Program-made: the position numbers and the translations under genes | Shown here: in pieces, positions 1 to 12,010 of the stretch | Numbering within the stretch: position 1 is the first letter of the stretch | How the letters are laid out: every line of letters begins with the position of its first letter | DNA from: Sambucus nigra | Taxonomy: Eukaryota > Streptophyta > Magnoliopsida > Dipsacales > Adoxaceae | Direction of reading: 5' to 3' | Length of the DNA: 64,000 nucleotides | NCBI GenBank assembly: GCA_949130495.1 | Contig: OX422215.1 | Location: forward strand, 524,639,755-524,703,754 | Notes under the pieces: generated by a model | The model's input: only the letters and a program-made list of their open reading frames with translations | Databases searched by the model: none | What the model was told of the DNA's origin: nothing

Positions 1-1152
1 CTTCTTCTTCTTCTTCATGCATTTTCCACCATACTCAATTATCTAACTCCCATGATAATCCTCCAAACTTGTAAATAACGATACCTAACCATTCCTACAT
101 GTGCTAGGGTGATTTCCAACGAATTAAACATTATAAATCCTTCCACTTTTGCCCAGAATAATTCAAATCTTCTAATTATTCAAGAACCCTAGTATGACAT
201 GTTCTTCCCATGTTTTCAATCATCAACCCAGATTTTAATTCGTTTTAACATTCATGATTCCTCTGATTTTCAATCCTCTACATATGTAAATTTAACTACA
301 TGTGATTTCTACCCAAACATGCAATTAATCAATTCTTTTTATCCAAGAATATTCATCAAAATCAAATATTCATAAATCCTACGCATGGATATTGTAACTC
401 AAAATAATTTGAAAATAACCATTTGCCTTATTAGAGATGATCTGATTTCAAGTTTGCATAAGGTATTGGGTTTCTTTCTCCTCCAATCTTCCTTGCTCAA
501 TCACTTGTGGTGCAAGAACTCCTTGAAATCACCCATAATTTTCCCTTTTAGCCTTGAGAATGATCTCTCTTCTCTATTTATGGATTCCATTTGTGTTATG
601 AGGTTTCTAACCCTAACCCCAATTTTAATCAGATGATAAAACACTCCAAAATTCGTAGGTCCTCTCATCCCCATATGCCAAAAGACTAGAACTCCCCCGT
701 ATGGTCCCGGTTTAGCCCAAAAATACCTCGGTACCCGACTAGTACCCCTGGGTATACTATTTTGACTAATTCGACCGTTTTGGAATCATCTATGATATCT
801 AAATTATCATTTGAGTCACCAAAAATATACTTTCTATCTCATTCTCAATTTAGTCTACACGTGATACCCGGGTGAGATAAAAATCAAGTACGTCCATATC
901 ACGCGCTATGTCGTACCAATTAACTATCAATATTTACTATTCACACTTAGTAAATTCGAGTTATTATATTAATCAGTGTCTATCTTTCGATTAATATTTA
1001 ATAATCACAATTATTATTTATGCACTTAATAATCATAATTATCATTAAATCATATTGAATTACTCTACTCACGTAATTTAAATTAAAACGTATTTTCTAT
1101 TTAATTACTCAATCAATTAAATTCTAAATACATAGAAATACGGGGTATTATA
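1..1152 (-). repeat. Partial Tekay/Del-type gypsy LTR (5' end of the LTR, minus strand)
   Basis: Read on the minus strand, the block begins TATAATACCCCGTATTT at 1152, a one-transition variant of the TGTAATACCCC start of the LTRs at 12200, 19177 and 48856. About 300-500 bases in it has the same kind of block as those LTRs: a (T)CACCCG stretch, a 'GTCAAAATAGT' stretch and a GGGTAC/GGGCTAAACCGG stretch. It runs off the left edge of the window, so its other end and target duplication cannot be tested. It abuts Tat integrase coding sequence at 1153, so it inserted into a Tat element. The subfamily differs from the LTRs further right. Confidence 0.6.
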
Positions 1153-1500
1153 AAAAGGCTGACATTAGAGCCGCTATGACGAACTCTAACTATTTGATGA
1201 AAAGAATCTTAAGGCACTATACGACAGGGGTACCATCGTCGGATGGAACGATCATCCAACTAGAAAGTCAACGATCGCGGTGTCCAAGAAGGAGACCTTA
1301 CTCTCAAAGAAAATGTAGAACTTGTCCGGGACCCCAAAGAGAAGTTTAAACCTAATTTAAGTGGCCGCTACATCATGAAGAAGATACTGTTATGAGGCTC
1401 CATTATACTTATAGATCTCGACGAAGAAGAAATAGCGCTTCCAGTCAATCTGGACCATCCCTTAATTCGAACTCTCGGGGAGCTACGACTCTTCTCATCC
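1153..1500 (+). pseudogene. Tat-lineage gypsy integrase C-terminal remnant
   Basis: Conceptual translation, with frame changes, gives the end of a Tat-type integrase. First comes a segment resembling the 'AAM..NY..R..RHY' helix that precedes the C-terminal module. Then comes a GPF/GPY-like module around 1290-1470 with the pieces GDLTLKENVEL, KFKPNLSGRYIMKKIL and GSIILIDLDEEEIALPVNLDH. An in-frame stop interrupts the module near 1393. There is no upstream pol, because the LTR at 1-1152 sits where it should continue. In the family this module helps integrase bind DNA. Here it is dead. The lineage call rests on this module alone. Confidence 0.6.
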
Positions 1501-4027
1501 CCTTCTATTCTAAAAAATCTTAATTTCCCCTACCCAGAATTACGTAGGGCTCGATCATCAAAAAAATAATGCTTTCTAAAATGAAGCTCACATATTTTAA
1601 AAAAAAACTCAGAGGTACTTTGCCAGCCTATACGATACACATGTGCGTGGTCCTTTCTTTTTCATAAAAAATGCTATTCTTTTCTAACCCCCGAGAATTA
1701 TGGTCCATCTCATCATTTTTAAGTGAACAAATGGATTATGTTAGCCTTAGAGATTGGCATAGATAGTTCAAAAGCAAAATTCATCAAAGTCATAAGAAAA
1801 TATTATTAAAATTATTTTTATTTCAAATTAAGGAGCATAGTCATTACATGAAATATCAGTAGAGTGAATCAAACAGACCACTCCCCTTTTAACTTACATT
1901 ACATACCTTTTAAACCCTACCAAATAAGTAGCTTCACCGAAAAATCCGAAAGCATCTTTAACTACCAACACAAACCACCCCAAATAAAATCCGCAATTTT
2001 GCAAATTCTACCCCCAACATTCATAAAACACTACCCTCAACTCCCAGGTGATCCAACTTGATCATCATTGTCTACTCTCAGAGGTCTCCAGCTCTCCCAC
2101 TCCTGATTAGTGCTCAGAATGCACTCCATGCAATAGTATGCCTTGATAAGCTTTACCGAAGCCATGATACCCTCCTCCATGGTGTCGAAAGCCACAAGTC
2201 ACCTTTGTTCAGTCTCCGCTTCCAAGATCTTCCCAACTACTCATTTTTAAAACCATTTCAGATAATTCCCAAACACATTCCAAGCCCCTCCAATAAATTG
2301 TGACGGGTGGATAAATGGCCAATGACATTGTCATAAGGGCCCTAGTATTATTCTTAAAGACTCAATTAAATCCTTTACCGGGAAGAAGTTAGTTATACGA
2401 GGAGGAACTATCTGCTCCCACCCCACTTGGTGCAAGAGCCGTCAAGGAAAATAGAAGGAAGTATGTCGAAGGCCAATAAGCCACAAATACTGATACTCTT
2501 CCAACTATAAAATGGGTTGTAAGTCCCCCTACCATGGCACATATCAACGAAGATACCGGGCTCCATGCTTCATGAACAAATTGACCCAGTTCTCTATTAA
2601 AGTGCTAAAACTGAAAAGGGTCAGACAAAGAAGTTAGGAACACTCGATGGGGGATACTTAGGAGGGTTCATCAGGAAAAACATTTCAAAAATACACAGGA
2701 ATAGCATGATATCGCTCCCTCGTAAAAATTCAGAACAACCCTCCTTCCAAGCATCAAGACCATTCACGGTTTCTGTTAGCACCACCGCCGAAGGACTATA
2801 ATGATAGGACATCCATGCCACTATCGTGGCCACCTGAGGATCGATCGTCAATTCACCCATCACCAGTAACAGCCTAATAATTAGACCTATGACAACAGCT
2901 CTGGCAAAACCAGCATCATAAAGATTCCTCCGACACACTGAATTCAGTATAACCCAACAAAGGCGACAAGCCCCAATTTACATCAAGCTTTTCATCTCCT
3001 CAACCATATACCAACCAAGCCTCTAAGGCCTTCCTCTATCCAAAAATTTCCAAAAAACATAGTTTTTCCAAAATAAGTCTTTTCAAAGTGAAGCTTTTCT
3101 CAACCAAGTCTCCAAGGCCTTCCTCTACTCAAAAATTCCAAAAAAACGTAATTTTCCTACTTTTTCTCAAACAAAAACTTCGCAAATTAAAGTGCATGTA
3201 GAGTAAGCCATTAAATCAAAATAATTAAATAAAAAATACATCATTTTTGCCTTTTTGAGTCTATTTTTTAGGTACAAAGAAAATCCGCTCCATCAAGCAT
3301 ACAACATGTTAAATTGGCAAGCTCCTCCACTCATAACGATGAATATGCGCGAAAATCCCGAAAGGAAAGAACCAGAAATAGATGTCACCTCATCAGTCGC
3401 ACCACTATCCAAGGTACCAAATGTAAGAAAACTTATGCGCAAGTAACCTCCTTATCTACACATGCATGCATGTAGCCCCCGCGACCCTCAAAAGAAGACG
3501 CCAAGGGTAGAATCACCTAATCCCCATAAAGAATCAGTATTCCACACAGAAATAAAGTTTGGAATTCACAGAGAGGAAAAAAATTGACAGTGTCCTTTCC
3601 CCTTCCCCGAAAAGACCTGGAGTCCGTGCCCTATTCCGATAAGCACCTCCTCAGACCTGCCTATCAGCAATTCTCTCCAAATTTCATCCTGAAAATGTCG
3701 CAAATTTTGAAAATTGACCAAAAATTTCTCAAAGATTTCCATAAATTCCTGGAAAAAAATGTAAAACATTATTTTTCTCAAGAAACCCATTTTTGGAGCA
3801 CCAAGCCCCTTACAAACCCTCAAAAATCCCTGCTGGATCAACGAAACACTTTTATCATCAACATATTTACCAGTGAGACCAACGATGTGCCCACATTCAA
3901 GCCTACTACATTTTTCCCAGCAGAAACTGCAAGTCAACACATTCGCCAGTGGAACCAAAGGTGTGCCTGCACCAAGGCCCTTTCTGCATTTTCCCCAGAG
4001 GAGATATTCCCCGCAAACCACAACTTC
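1501..4027. other. Tat 3' non-coding region, no clear intact gene
   Basis: After the Tat integrase end there is about 2.5 kb with only short open frames. The best is a minus-strand frame at 2938-2621, listed separately. Overlapping frames at 3566-4069 on both strands are of similar length and show no recognisable domain, so I do not call them genes. The region is best read as the long 3' untranslated part of the Tat relic, leading into the tandem array at 4.03 kb. Confidence 0.4.
2621..2938 (-). pseudogene. Antisense ORF remnant downstream of Tat pol, unknown function
   Basis: A 105-residue minus-strand frame contains a hydrophobic stretch, then 'DPQVATIVAWMSYH', then 'VVLTETVNGLDAWK', then a second hydrophobic helix. 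The pattern of a LAET/LTET-like motif followed by a short charged stretch and an aliphatic helix resembles plant-specific domains of unknown function carried as extra ORFs by Tat-type retrotransposons (DUF7745 or plant-mobile-domain-like). I judge this by eye only. Translation continues below 2621 only with many stops. It lies antisense to and downstream of the Tat integrase at 1153-1500, which is where such extra ORFs are found. It could be a chance frame. Confidence 0.3.
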
Positions 4028-4547
4028 AGGTCCTCGGAATTCACCTCTAATCACATCATATATTCATAACACAAGGTATTTAGAATTGACCTGAGCTTAA
4101 GAATTGATGGTCAGAACTTTAGGCTCTCAGAATTGGCCTTGACCCACAGAATCAGGCGTCACAACTCAAGGTCCTCAGAATTAACCTTGGCCCATAGAAT
4201 CGATCCTCACAACTCAAGGCCATCACAATTAACCTCGAATCGTAGAATTAGTCCCCACAAATCAAGGTCCTCAGAATTGACCTAGACCCGCAGAATCGGT
4301 CATCATAACTTAATGTCCTCAGAATTGAACTCGACCCACAGAATTACTCGTCATATTAGGTCCTTAGAATTGACTTCGGCACGCAGAATCGGTTATCATA
4401 ACTTTAGGTCCTTAAAATTGACCTCGACCTGCAGATTTAGTCACCACAACTCAAGGTTCTCAGAATTAACCTTGGCCTATAAAATCGGTCGTCACAACTT
4501 AAGGTCCTCAGAATTAACCTCGACCCACAGAATTGGTCGCCACAAAA
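4028..4547. repeat. 48-bp minisatellite, about 9-10 degenerate units
   Basis: Units of the type AAGGTCCTCAGAATT followed by (A/G)ACCTCGACCCACAGAATCGGTCGTCACAACT recur at about 4168, 4216, 4264, 4311, 4357, 4404, 4452 and 4500. Weaker units lie upstream to about 4028. The period is 48 bp (46-48). Because 48 is a multiple of three, one frame stays open through the last units and gives a 16-residue repeat of the type RSSELTSTHRIGRHNL. The array stops abruptly where SIRE-like gag sequence begins at about 4548. Confidence 0.85.
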
Positions 4548-5703
4548 AATCGAAAGTTTATGATTTCAAGTCTCAGGAAGAGTTTGATTTTGATGATATG
4601 ACCATGCTTGCAAAAAAAAAATCAAAATGTTTCTCAAATTTTCAAAAGAAAATTCTTCCAATAAAAAGATTTTTGAGAAAACTAGAAAGAAAGAAGAGGC
4701 CAAAGAAAGCGGTGACAAAGAGAAAGGGAAATAGAATGAGGAAGAAGAGAGATGTTTTGAATGTGAGGATAAGGGGCATAGGGCATTTAAGTGTCCCACT
4801 AGGCTAAAGAGAAAGTGCAAGAAGATTACCCTCCCAGCCACTCTTAGTGATAGTGAGGAAGAGGTGAAGGATTCCGGGGCTGAATCTTCACATGGGATGT
4901 GTGTTGCATTTTTAGCTAGTCAAGTGAGTACACCTAGTTTATCCCACGATGATGAGTATACTTGTGCACATAAGAGTACCGAGGATGATAGTTTGAGTGT
5001 TTCTAGCGAGTGTGAGAGTTAGTGTGCTAGGGAAGGTGAAAGTGAGCTCCAAATTGTGTTTAGAGATTTATACGCCGAGACCTTAAAGATGAAGAAGTTG
5101 AATAAGGAATTAGGTATTAGGATGTTTGATTTGGAGCGAGAGATTGAGGTTTTAAGGGGATTTGATTCATCGGTGAGTCAACTCGAGACGGTGAAGGTTA
5201 CTTTGAATGAGCAGTTGATCATTGTAGGTCAAAAAAAGAGTGAACTTGAAGCTCGTGTGGTCTAATTAGGGAGAGAGATCGAACGAGCCCTGTAGGTAAA
5301 GGTTACTATAAAAGAACATCTAAGAAGGTAGAAAAGATGCTCCTCAGTCCCACTTTGGGTACTGTTGAGAGATTAGGAATAGGTCATGACGGTGCATCTA
5401 CTTCCCACCTTGCACCCGAGCCGGTTCCTAAGTTTGTGATTGATTCATATGATTCTCAACCCAACCCACCTAGATTTCCCATTATGTATATAAGAGCGTG
5501 TCATATACATTTTGTGAGAGGTGTTCCTAAGCCCGTGTATGTTTGCACCCATTACAAAAAGGAGAGGACATTTTAGGGAATTTGATTTTATGTTGGGTAA
5601 TGTGTTGGACAAATTTTTGCCTCATCGCGCTACGACAGATGCACCCACACATGATGCTCCGGATGATTACATGAGAGAGTTGCACATATTAGAGAGCATA
5701 TAA
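4548..5703 (+). pseudogene. SIRE-like Ty1/copia gag remnant (zinc knuckle plus coiled coil)
   Basis: The first part reads as the charged segment before the gag zinc finger (DFDDMTMLAKK, then Lys-rich). After a frame change near 4720-4750 there is a CCHC zinc knuckle with exact CX2CX4HX4C spacing at 4753-4794 (CFECEDKGHRAFKC). An acidic 'TLSDSEEE' segment follows, then a heptad-like coiled coil at 5056-5265, then frames broken by several stops to about 5703. Knuckle, acidic linker and long coiled-coil tail are typical of SIRE/Maximus-type gag. The N-terminal gag core is missing: the sequence starts at the edge of the minisatellite. In the family this protein forms the virus-like particle and binds RNA; here it is inactive. 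Confidence 0.65.
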
Positions 5704-7401
5704 AGTTTTTGGTCGAAAATTCACATGATTTAATGGATGTTTTTCATAGGATGTCACCACCTTTGAAAAACTCCACCGCCCCTAACGGTTGAGGTTTAGA
5801 CTTCTTTGCTAGCATAAGATGATTTTCGTGATGATATTTTTATGCGTATTGCTAGTGTGTACCACTTTTGTATTTATCTTTTCTATTTTTGATATATTTT
5901 TTGAAAAACCAAAACGATTTTTGTTTTTGAAAATTTTTGGAAAAATACAAAAATATTTTCTAGTTTTTTGAGAAAAAATTTAAAAAGCAAAAAAGCTTTT
6001 ATTTTGATAAAATTTTTGAAAAAGAACAAAAAGTTTTTTTGTATTTTATTTACACCGTTTATGGATAAACATACGGGATGACCAAGTCACGACATTACTC
6101 CATATCCATGTGACTATTCGATAGTGTTTTGAGACGATACATCATTTCATTCATGTGCATTATATTATTTGGAGTCATTAAGATGAGATTTGAGATTACT
6201 TTCTATATGTTTGACTCATGATTTCTTTTAATGTACACTTGGACGGATTTGTTTGATTATTGTACTTATCTATCACATGTTGGTCGAAGTGTTTCCACCT
6301 CAATCCTGTCTTTAAAACGAACCATATGTAATACAACTTGACAATGAAAGAGTTCATTTAAGAACCATTTTCCGTAAGGAATTTATTTAATATGAAAAAT
6401 GATGAGTGAATACGCGAAAGGGCTACGATTGAATAATAATCACGTTGTCAAAGCCACCGTTTAAAAGATCCCAAGAAAAAAATTAAGGCAATAAAAATAA
6501 TCATATGCTAAAAGAGGGCCAATAGGATTTCTCTAAGTTGAGAAAAAATAGAAACCTTAAAAGAGCTTGAAAAAAGAAATATATATTTGAGGGAGTTTGG
6601 TTGGAAATATGTAAATAACAATTTTACACGTCATGACAAAGTTTTGAAAAAGTGTTACATAGTTTTAGGCGTTCTTGGCGTGGAAATCATTTTAGACTTT
6701 GATTTGTTGATTTGCTTAAGTCAAAGTCATTTGAATTCAACAATTTTTACACCTAAGGATGCTATGAAGTTCATTCGTTATAAGTATCCATTTTCATCGT
6801 GCACATTTATTATGTATGTTTGAGTTTATTTACCTATTGAATATATTCATACCCATTCATTCCGTGTCCATGATTTGGTTATCTTAGTGTAAATTCATGG
6901 TGTGTGATTTTTTTTGGAAATTATTTTTTGTTTGAAAAATTGAAAAATAAAAAATAGTTGATGAATGCTTTCAAGTTTATCCTTGTTGATCGTAGTGATT
7001 TTCTTTGCTTGCCGTGACACTCCATGCTTATTTTTATTTATTCTTTTCCTTATCTATTTCAAACAAATAAAAAGGGGGAGAACGAATTATGATTTAATGG
7101 GGGGGGTTGATTTATGGGCGAGATTTGAGATTTGATAATTTGTTTTGATTTATGATTATCTCATTTCAAACTCGATACGTCACGAAGGTATTTGTTTCTT
7201 GTCTAGTGTGTGTAGGTACAAAAGTTGAAGATCATTATTTTGCACACCTTGATGATGGCAAAGAAACATTGGCAATTTGAAGATGTTGAAGATTTTTGCA
7301 GAAAGTTTAAGACTTGCATGCTTAGTAACTTTTCAGTATAAGATTTGTATACGACATTTGATTTGATAATTTGGATTTTTTAGTTTGCCCCCGCATAGAC
7401 A
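5704..7401 (+). other. Non-coding stretch of the SIRE-like remnant; no pol found
   Basis: Between the gag end and the PPT at 7402 I find no reverse transcriptase, RNase H or integrase motif in any frame. The longest frame (6587-6823) is unrecognised. The sequence is AT-rich with T-runs near 5880-6060. It holds an AAAAGGGGGAGAACG tract at about 7070 and an 8-G run at about 7100, both like the polypurine-rich spacer of SIRE-type elements. A GATGATGGCAAAG tract at about 7251 is also reminiscent of that family's 3' region. Confidence 0.45.
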
Positions 7402-7420
7402 TGGGGGTGGGGGGGGGGGA
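7402..7420 (+). promoter_or_regulatory. Polypurine tract of the SIRE-like element
   Basis: A G-rich tract (ATGGGGGTGGGGGGGGGGA) ends two bases before the LTR start at 7423. In LTR retrotransposons such a tract primes plus-strand DNA synthesis. Its position fixes 7423-8560 as a 3' LTR. Confidence 0.7.
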
Positions 7421-7422
7421 TT

Positions 7423-8560
7423 TGTAAGAAAATATTTTACATAGTTCGTTTACATTAGAGTATGTCATATATCGCTACAACCGTCGAAGAAAAGTTCAAG
7501 TTCAATCATGCATCAATATCGATCCAAATATCATCATTCTTCATCAAAGAATCCTCTGCGAGACAGATTTTAGTAAGGTTGTGTTTAAGTCCCTTAATGG
7601 TTCATTTAAAGTATTGGGATAACTTTTCTAAAATATTTTTAAACATCTGAGGCGTTATTTTTCGACAAAATAATTTTTCTAAGTGTTGAGGCGGAGTTTT
7701 AATAAACTTTATTTTTCATTGATGTCATTCAAACAACATGTCAATGTCGTTCAAATTACAGCTTCAAGAGATAGGCTATGTCGCGCAAAGGCTCATTTGA
7801 ACCTCGGTTGAAGCATTTTATCTAATGGCATGCTACTGTTTCTCATTTATCACTGTCGTTATAAGGTCGTGCGATCCCCTGGATCGAACGATATTTCATG
7901 TCATTCAAGTGAACCCGCTGACACAAGTTTTTTATAAATACCTGATTAAATGAATTATTTTTCTTCAGAAAACCAGAGTGTTTCATTCTCCGAAAACTGC
8001 TTTTGCAAAACTTTTGTCTTCTCAATTTTTGAGGGTTTTTAACTTTGTTTTGATTCACAAATCATCCCAATATCTTTAGTGAATCAATTTGGAACCCAAG
8101 ATACAAGTTTTTTGGAGTTTCTCTTGTCGGGAAGATTTCTTCACTGCTGATTTGGTACCACTTGAGGGAGTGCTGGCTGACTATGACTACGGCCATTGGA
8201 AGTGCTTGAGGTTATTCGTTGATAAAGACAGAACTGCGTGTTCTTGTGGGTTCGTTGTGGTTGATCCATTGCTGATTCTAAACTGAGGTCTATATGAGTG
8301 TTTACAGATATGCATTGTAGATTTTATTATGTATGTAAGTTGCCATTTACCTCTTTATAGAAAAATAAAAGGTTTTACGGGTTTTTTTTCTTCTGAAATC
8401 TGTGTGTCATCAATGTTTATTTTGTTATGACTTGATTTTACCCACCTAGATGCATGTGTTAGGGTTTATTTAATTTGGATAAAAATTGACAATTAATTAA
8501 ATAAGTTTAAAATTAGAAATTTGCGAATCCACATATAATCGATATCACATAGCATTCTCA
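7423..8560 (+). repeat. 3' LTR of the SIRE-like copia element
   Basis: It starts TGTAAGAAAATATTTTAC right after the PPT and ends AGCATTCTCA. It aligns along its whole length with the minus-strand solo LTR at 55074-56207, whose ends are fixed by a target duplication. Shared landmarks include the 'CTCTGCGAGA' block, the 'AAAGGTTTTAC' block, 'CTGAAATC.GTGT' and 'AGATGCATG'. Length 1138 bp against 1134 bp for the solo copy. The palindrome cluster differs in sequence but not in position. No 5' LTR is present in the window. Two short frames inside (7462-7650 and 8089-8286) are incidental. Confidence 0.75.
7721..7915. repeat. Degenerate palindrome cluster in the SIRE-like LTR
   Basis: Repeated half-palindromes of the type GTCATTCAAA, GTCGTTCAAA, CATTTGAAC and GGATCGAACGAT lie 298-492 bp from the LTR start. 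The matching place in the related solo LTR holds CGGACCGGTCCG palindromes instead. Confidence 0.55.
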
Positions 8561-8958
8561 ACACCAATATTACCATTACTATGCTGGGAATCGAGTGCAA
8601 TTTGAGATATAGATCGTGATGAGAGAATAGTCTCCTTCAAGATATCCTCCTATTTTTTGTAATGTTAGATCTCGTGGATGAGCACACCGTAAATCTGACC
8701 CTAGTCACTAATGTAATACTATTTTATAGAGCCTCCCACAAGGAACCCCACGATTTATCTCATCAGCCTCTATGAGGAACATTTGAACGAATTTGATAAG
8801 AAAATATCTAGGTTCAAGAATAAGATTGCCAAATAATTTGAGGATATGAATCTAGATTTCATAATGTTGAACGTCATAGAATGAGGAGAACTTGGTCACA
8901 TAGGATACCTCTTGACAACCATAGTCTTAGAGCATTCAGATCCATAACGATCGCATGT
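8561..8958. other. Intergenic stretch, nothing recognised
   Basis: Flank of the SIRE-like 3' LTR. I see no domain motif, structural repeat or LTR end here. Confidence 0.4.
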
Positions 8959-9244
8959 AGTATATCCTAATATGCCCAAATAGAGTCATCCATGCATTTG
9001 TAAATTGGTCAGTCAAGTTAATCGATCAGTTCCGTTAGTCAAATCCAGTCACAATAATAATTCAACCGAGTGAACACCACCTCCAAAGAAGAGAATAGGT
9101 TAGTATATCCTAATATGCCAAAATCGAGTCATCCGTGCATTTATAAATTGGTCAGTCAAGTTAATCGATTAGTTCAGTCAGTCAAATCCAATCACAATAA
9201 TAATTCAACCGAGTGAACATCACCTCCAAAGAAGAGAATAGGTT
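8959..9244. repeat. 143-bp tandem duplication, two units
   Basis: Two adjacent copies, 8959-9101 and 9102-9244, both start AGTATATCCTAATATGCC and end GAAGAGAATAGGTT. I count roughly eight differences between them, including one indel. No coding frame is preserved. Confidence 0.9.
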
Positions 9245-9422
9245 AGGAGGACCTGTGCTAGTAAGGATGACAATTTAACCCGAATCGTAGGAGTCCCGCC
9301 CTGCCCCGACCATAATGGGGTGGGTTTTAAAACCCGATTAATGAATTAGGGACAGGTATGGATTTTTAAAAAATATACGTTTATTAAATGGGGCGGGCTA
9401 GGAGTTCATTTAAATAAAATTT

Positions 9423-9458
9423 CCCCGCCCCGCTCCGCCCCGCCCCGCCCCGCCCCGT
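9423..9458. repeat. C-rich simple repeat (CCCCG)n
   Basis: A CCCCGCCCCGCTCCGCCCCG-type tract lies in otherwise AT-rich DNA. About 130 bp upstream, at 9290-9330, are CCCGCCCTGCCCCG and GGGGTGGG pieces, so the two could pair. No transposon ends were found around it. Confidence 0.7.
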
Positions 9459-9676
9459 TTAACTTATACCTACATAAATACCCTTTTATATTTATGTTAA
9501 TGACAATTAAACCACACACACACACTAAAAAAACCTTTATATGTATGTTAATTTTGTAAATGATCTATGTGGAAACATGGAATGGCAATTGGGAGACTGT
9601 CTCACATATTGGAATATGAACCATTGTAGACCTATAAGACTATAATGTAATATTTTTAATTTTATTATTTTCAAAA

Positions 9677-11019
9677 TTAACCTGACCCAAGATTAGTCAT
9701 ATTTTTAATACTTTTATAATTTACATGACCTAATCTACTATGCCATAAAGAAATAGACTTAATCATATAAGCAAAACTAATACCATTGATTACTTTAACT
9801 TTGAGCATGTCATTACAAGAGTACCCTTTGCCAATAAATTGGCCATTCCTGGATAATACAAACTTATCAGACTCATACACAAGTTTAAAATTCTCTTAAT
9901 GAGAAGGTCCCCAGACATAAGATTTTTACGCATATCAGGTACATCAAGTACATCAATTAGGGTAAGAGTATTTTCAGAAGTTAATTTCAATTCCACTGTG
10001 CCTTTACCAACTACATTGGTGCGAAGATTATTTGCCATCTTCACTTCTTTTCCATGAATTTCTTAATATGTTTTCAATGAAGAGCGATTTTTGCATATGT
10101 GGACCGTTGTGCCGGTATCCAGTCACCATCCAATTTCTTTTTCAATTGAACTTGCTTTGCATATAGTAGTAATAAGATCTTAAACATTCTTGGTTTCCTT
10201 CTACCCTTGTTTTTCCTTAAATGCCTTCTTTTTAAGGCGAAATTCTCGAGAATAATGGCCCGGTTTGTCACAAATGAAACATTTGCCCTTCTTTTTCTCA
10301 TTTGCACATTGGTTCTTGAATTTGAAACGTTCTTTGCTTTCAATTTAGAGTCTTTGGTATTCTTAGATTTTTTTATCCTCAACCATCCTGGCTTTTGAAT
10401 GACCCTCACTTTGTTCATCCTTATTTTCTTGAATACGAGAATCATCTTCAATACGAAGGTGGCGAAGAAGGGATTCCACTGTATAAGACATTTCATCATA
10501 ATTAATTTTCTTTTTAAAGTCGTTCCAAGATGATGGAAGTTTTTAAACAATAACCCATACTTAAAATTCAACTTGAAGACTAGTTCCACTGGCTTTAAGG
10601 TCACCAATAATCTATTGGAGTTTATGTGCTTGTGCAATGACAGATTTATCATTACTCATTCTAAAATTCATATAGTTTGAAATTAGAAACTTACGGTTGC
10701 TTTTTTTCTCATTTTGATATTTTGTCTCCAATGCCTTATATAATTCCTTTGTCATCGGAATAATTTAATGAGCGCTATAAACAGTTTGAGAGAAATCATT
10801 AAGAATGTGTCCTCGACACATAAATTCGTCTTACTTCCTCTTCACACACTTTTGCTTTATTTCTTTGGTTTCTTCGAGTGTGGGCTCGGGAATTTGCTCA
10901 AGGTTGTCATCTAGAATGTATGCTATCTTAAGTGATGTGAGGATAAACATAACTTTCTCTTTCCAATGGGTGAAATTTTTTCCATCAAACCGGTCGAGTC
11001 GGATTAAGTGTTGACTCAT
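9677..11019 (-). pseudogene. Tork-type Ty1/copia gag-protease-preintegrase remnant
   Basis: Read from 11019 downwards. The start is a gag N-terminus (MSQHLIRLDRFDGKNF, then THWKEKVMFILTSLK), typical of copia gag. Mid-gag, broken by stops, includes a Ser-Trp-Asn segment near 10525. The zinc knuckle at about 10250-10290 starts CFICDKPGH but its fourth ligand is Phe instead of Cys. The protease has the motif WWLDTGTTVH near 10110. The GAG-preintegrase segment ends with SLWHSRLGHVNYKSIK near 9700-9750. The homology stops at about 9677, so integrase, RT and RNase H are absent. Multiple in-frame stops and frame changes make it non-functional. Confidence 0.8.
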
Positions 11020-11089
11020 AACTTAAATAGATTGAACCATTGTTCCTTCCATTTGAGTGGAGTAATAACAAAAATAATTTTTCCTAAAA

Positions 11090-12010
11090 CTGTTGGAATC
11101 TTCTAATGAAAAGAACGAAAAAATTAATCAATTTTTTCAAGGCTAGGTAAAATTTCTCCCAATCCGGTTGAAAATGAACCGCGAGTACACTATGGGGTTT
11201 AGTGAATCTGCCTTCAGGATACAATGCCATGTATGAATAATTGTTTTATTCAAACTATGTACTATTTGATCAAACCAAGAACACTTTGAAGTTATAATCT
11301 GATAATGCCAAACTATAGAGAACAGATGGAGGAGAAATTAGCAATTTTCGGTGTCCGAAATAGAGTCCTGAAACTCTTTTTATAGCCATTTATGTGACTG
11401 TTCTTCAATAGTTACTGCTCTTCATGTAGTGACTCAATAGGCGTTGGATCGTGTCTATTTGGAATAGATTCAATCTAGCAATTCAGATTAGGCATCCCAT
11501 CATAAGATAATGGACACCCCCTTATACAAAATGTTATGAGTTCATCTAATGGCTCAAATCAAGTCGTTTCAGATTTCAAACCTTTTGATCACATCGTTCA
11601 ATCACAATCATTGATCTACTTTACTTTATCAAAACTTTAGGCCCCCACGCTCCAAGCAACGATGCGCATGTGCGAAGTGCCAAGTGCATGTCAAAGCAAG
11701 CAATGCACCCTCAGTCTCCCTTTCGCGCACCGTGTGTCGCAATTGGTGGTGTTTAAGCACCACCATAATGCGTGGGATGACATCGTTTTATTTGACTTGA
11801 TTCAACTAAGAATCTTAGTTGTCCTTTAGTTGATATACCACCATTTTTTGTGGTATTCTTCCAATGTGGGACTTGAGCACTTTACTAACTTTCACACCCA
11901 TTTGCTCATGTTTCTTCCTTCTAAAATAAAACCCAAACTAAGATTAATTATAAAACATCAATAAACATTATAAAATTAATAATTAAATATTATATTACAT
12001 TATTTTAACA
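11090..12010 (-). repeat. Candidate 5' LTR of the Tork-type copia element
   Basis: It lies immediately upstream (on the minus strand) of the gag start. Its right edge reads TGTTAAAATAATG on the minus strand at about 12010, a plausible LTR start. Inside, the minus strand has GGCTATAAAAAGAG (plus 11369-11384), a good TATA box. The inner edge is placed near 11090 (TTCCAACA on the minus strand), but I cannot find a clean tRNA-complementary PBS next to it, so the boundary is uncertain. Confidence 0.4.

Noticed and set aside
3566..4069. Opposite-strand ORFs of ~160 codons at the same place
   Set aside because: Both strands open equally with no domain signal; I could not choose either as a gene.
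4028..4547. CRISPR array
   Set aside because: Repeats are directly adjacent and degenerate with no unique spacers, in a plant retrotransposon setting. It is a minisatellite.
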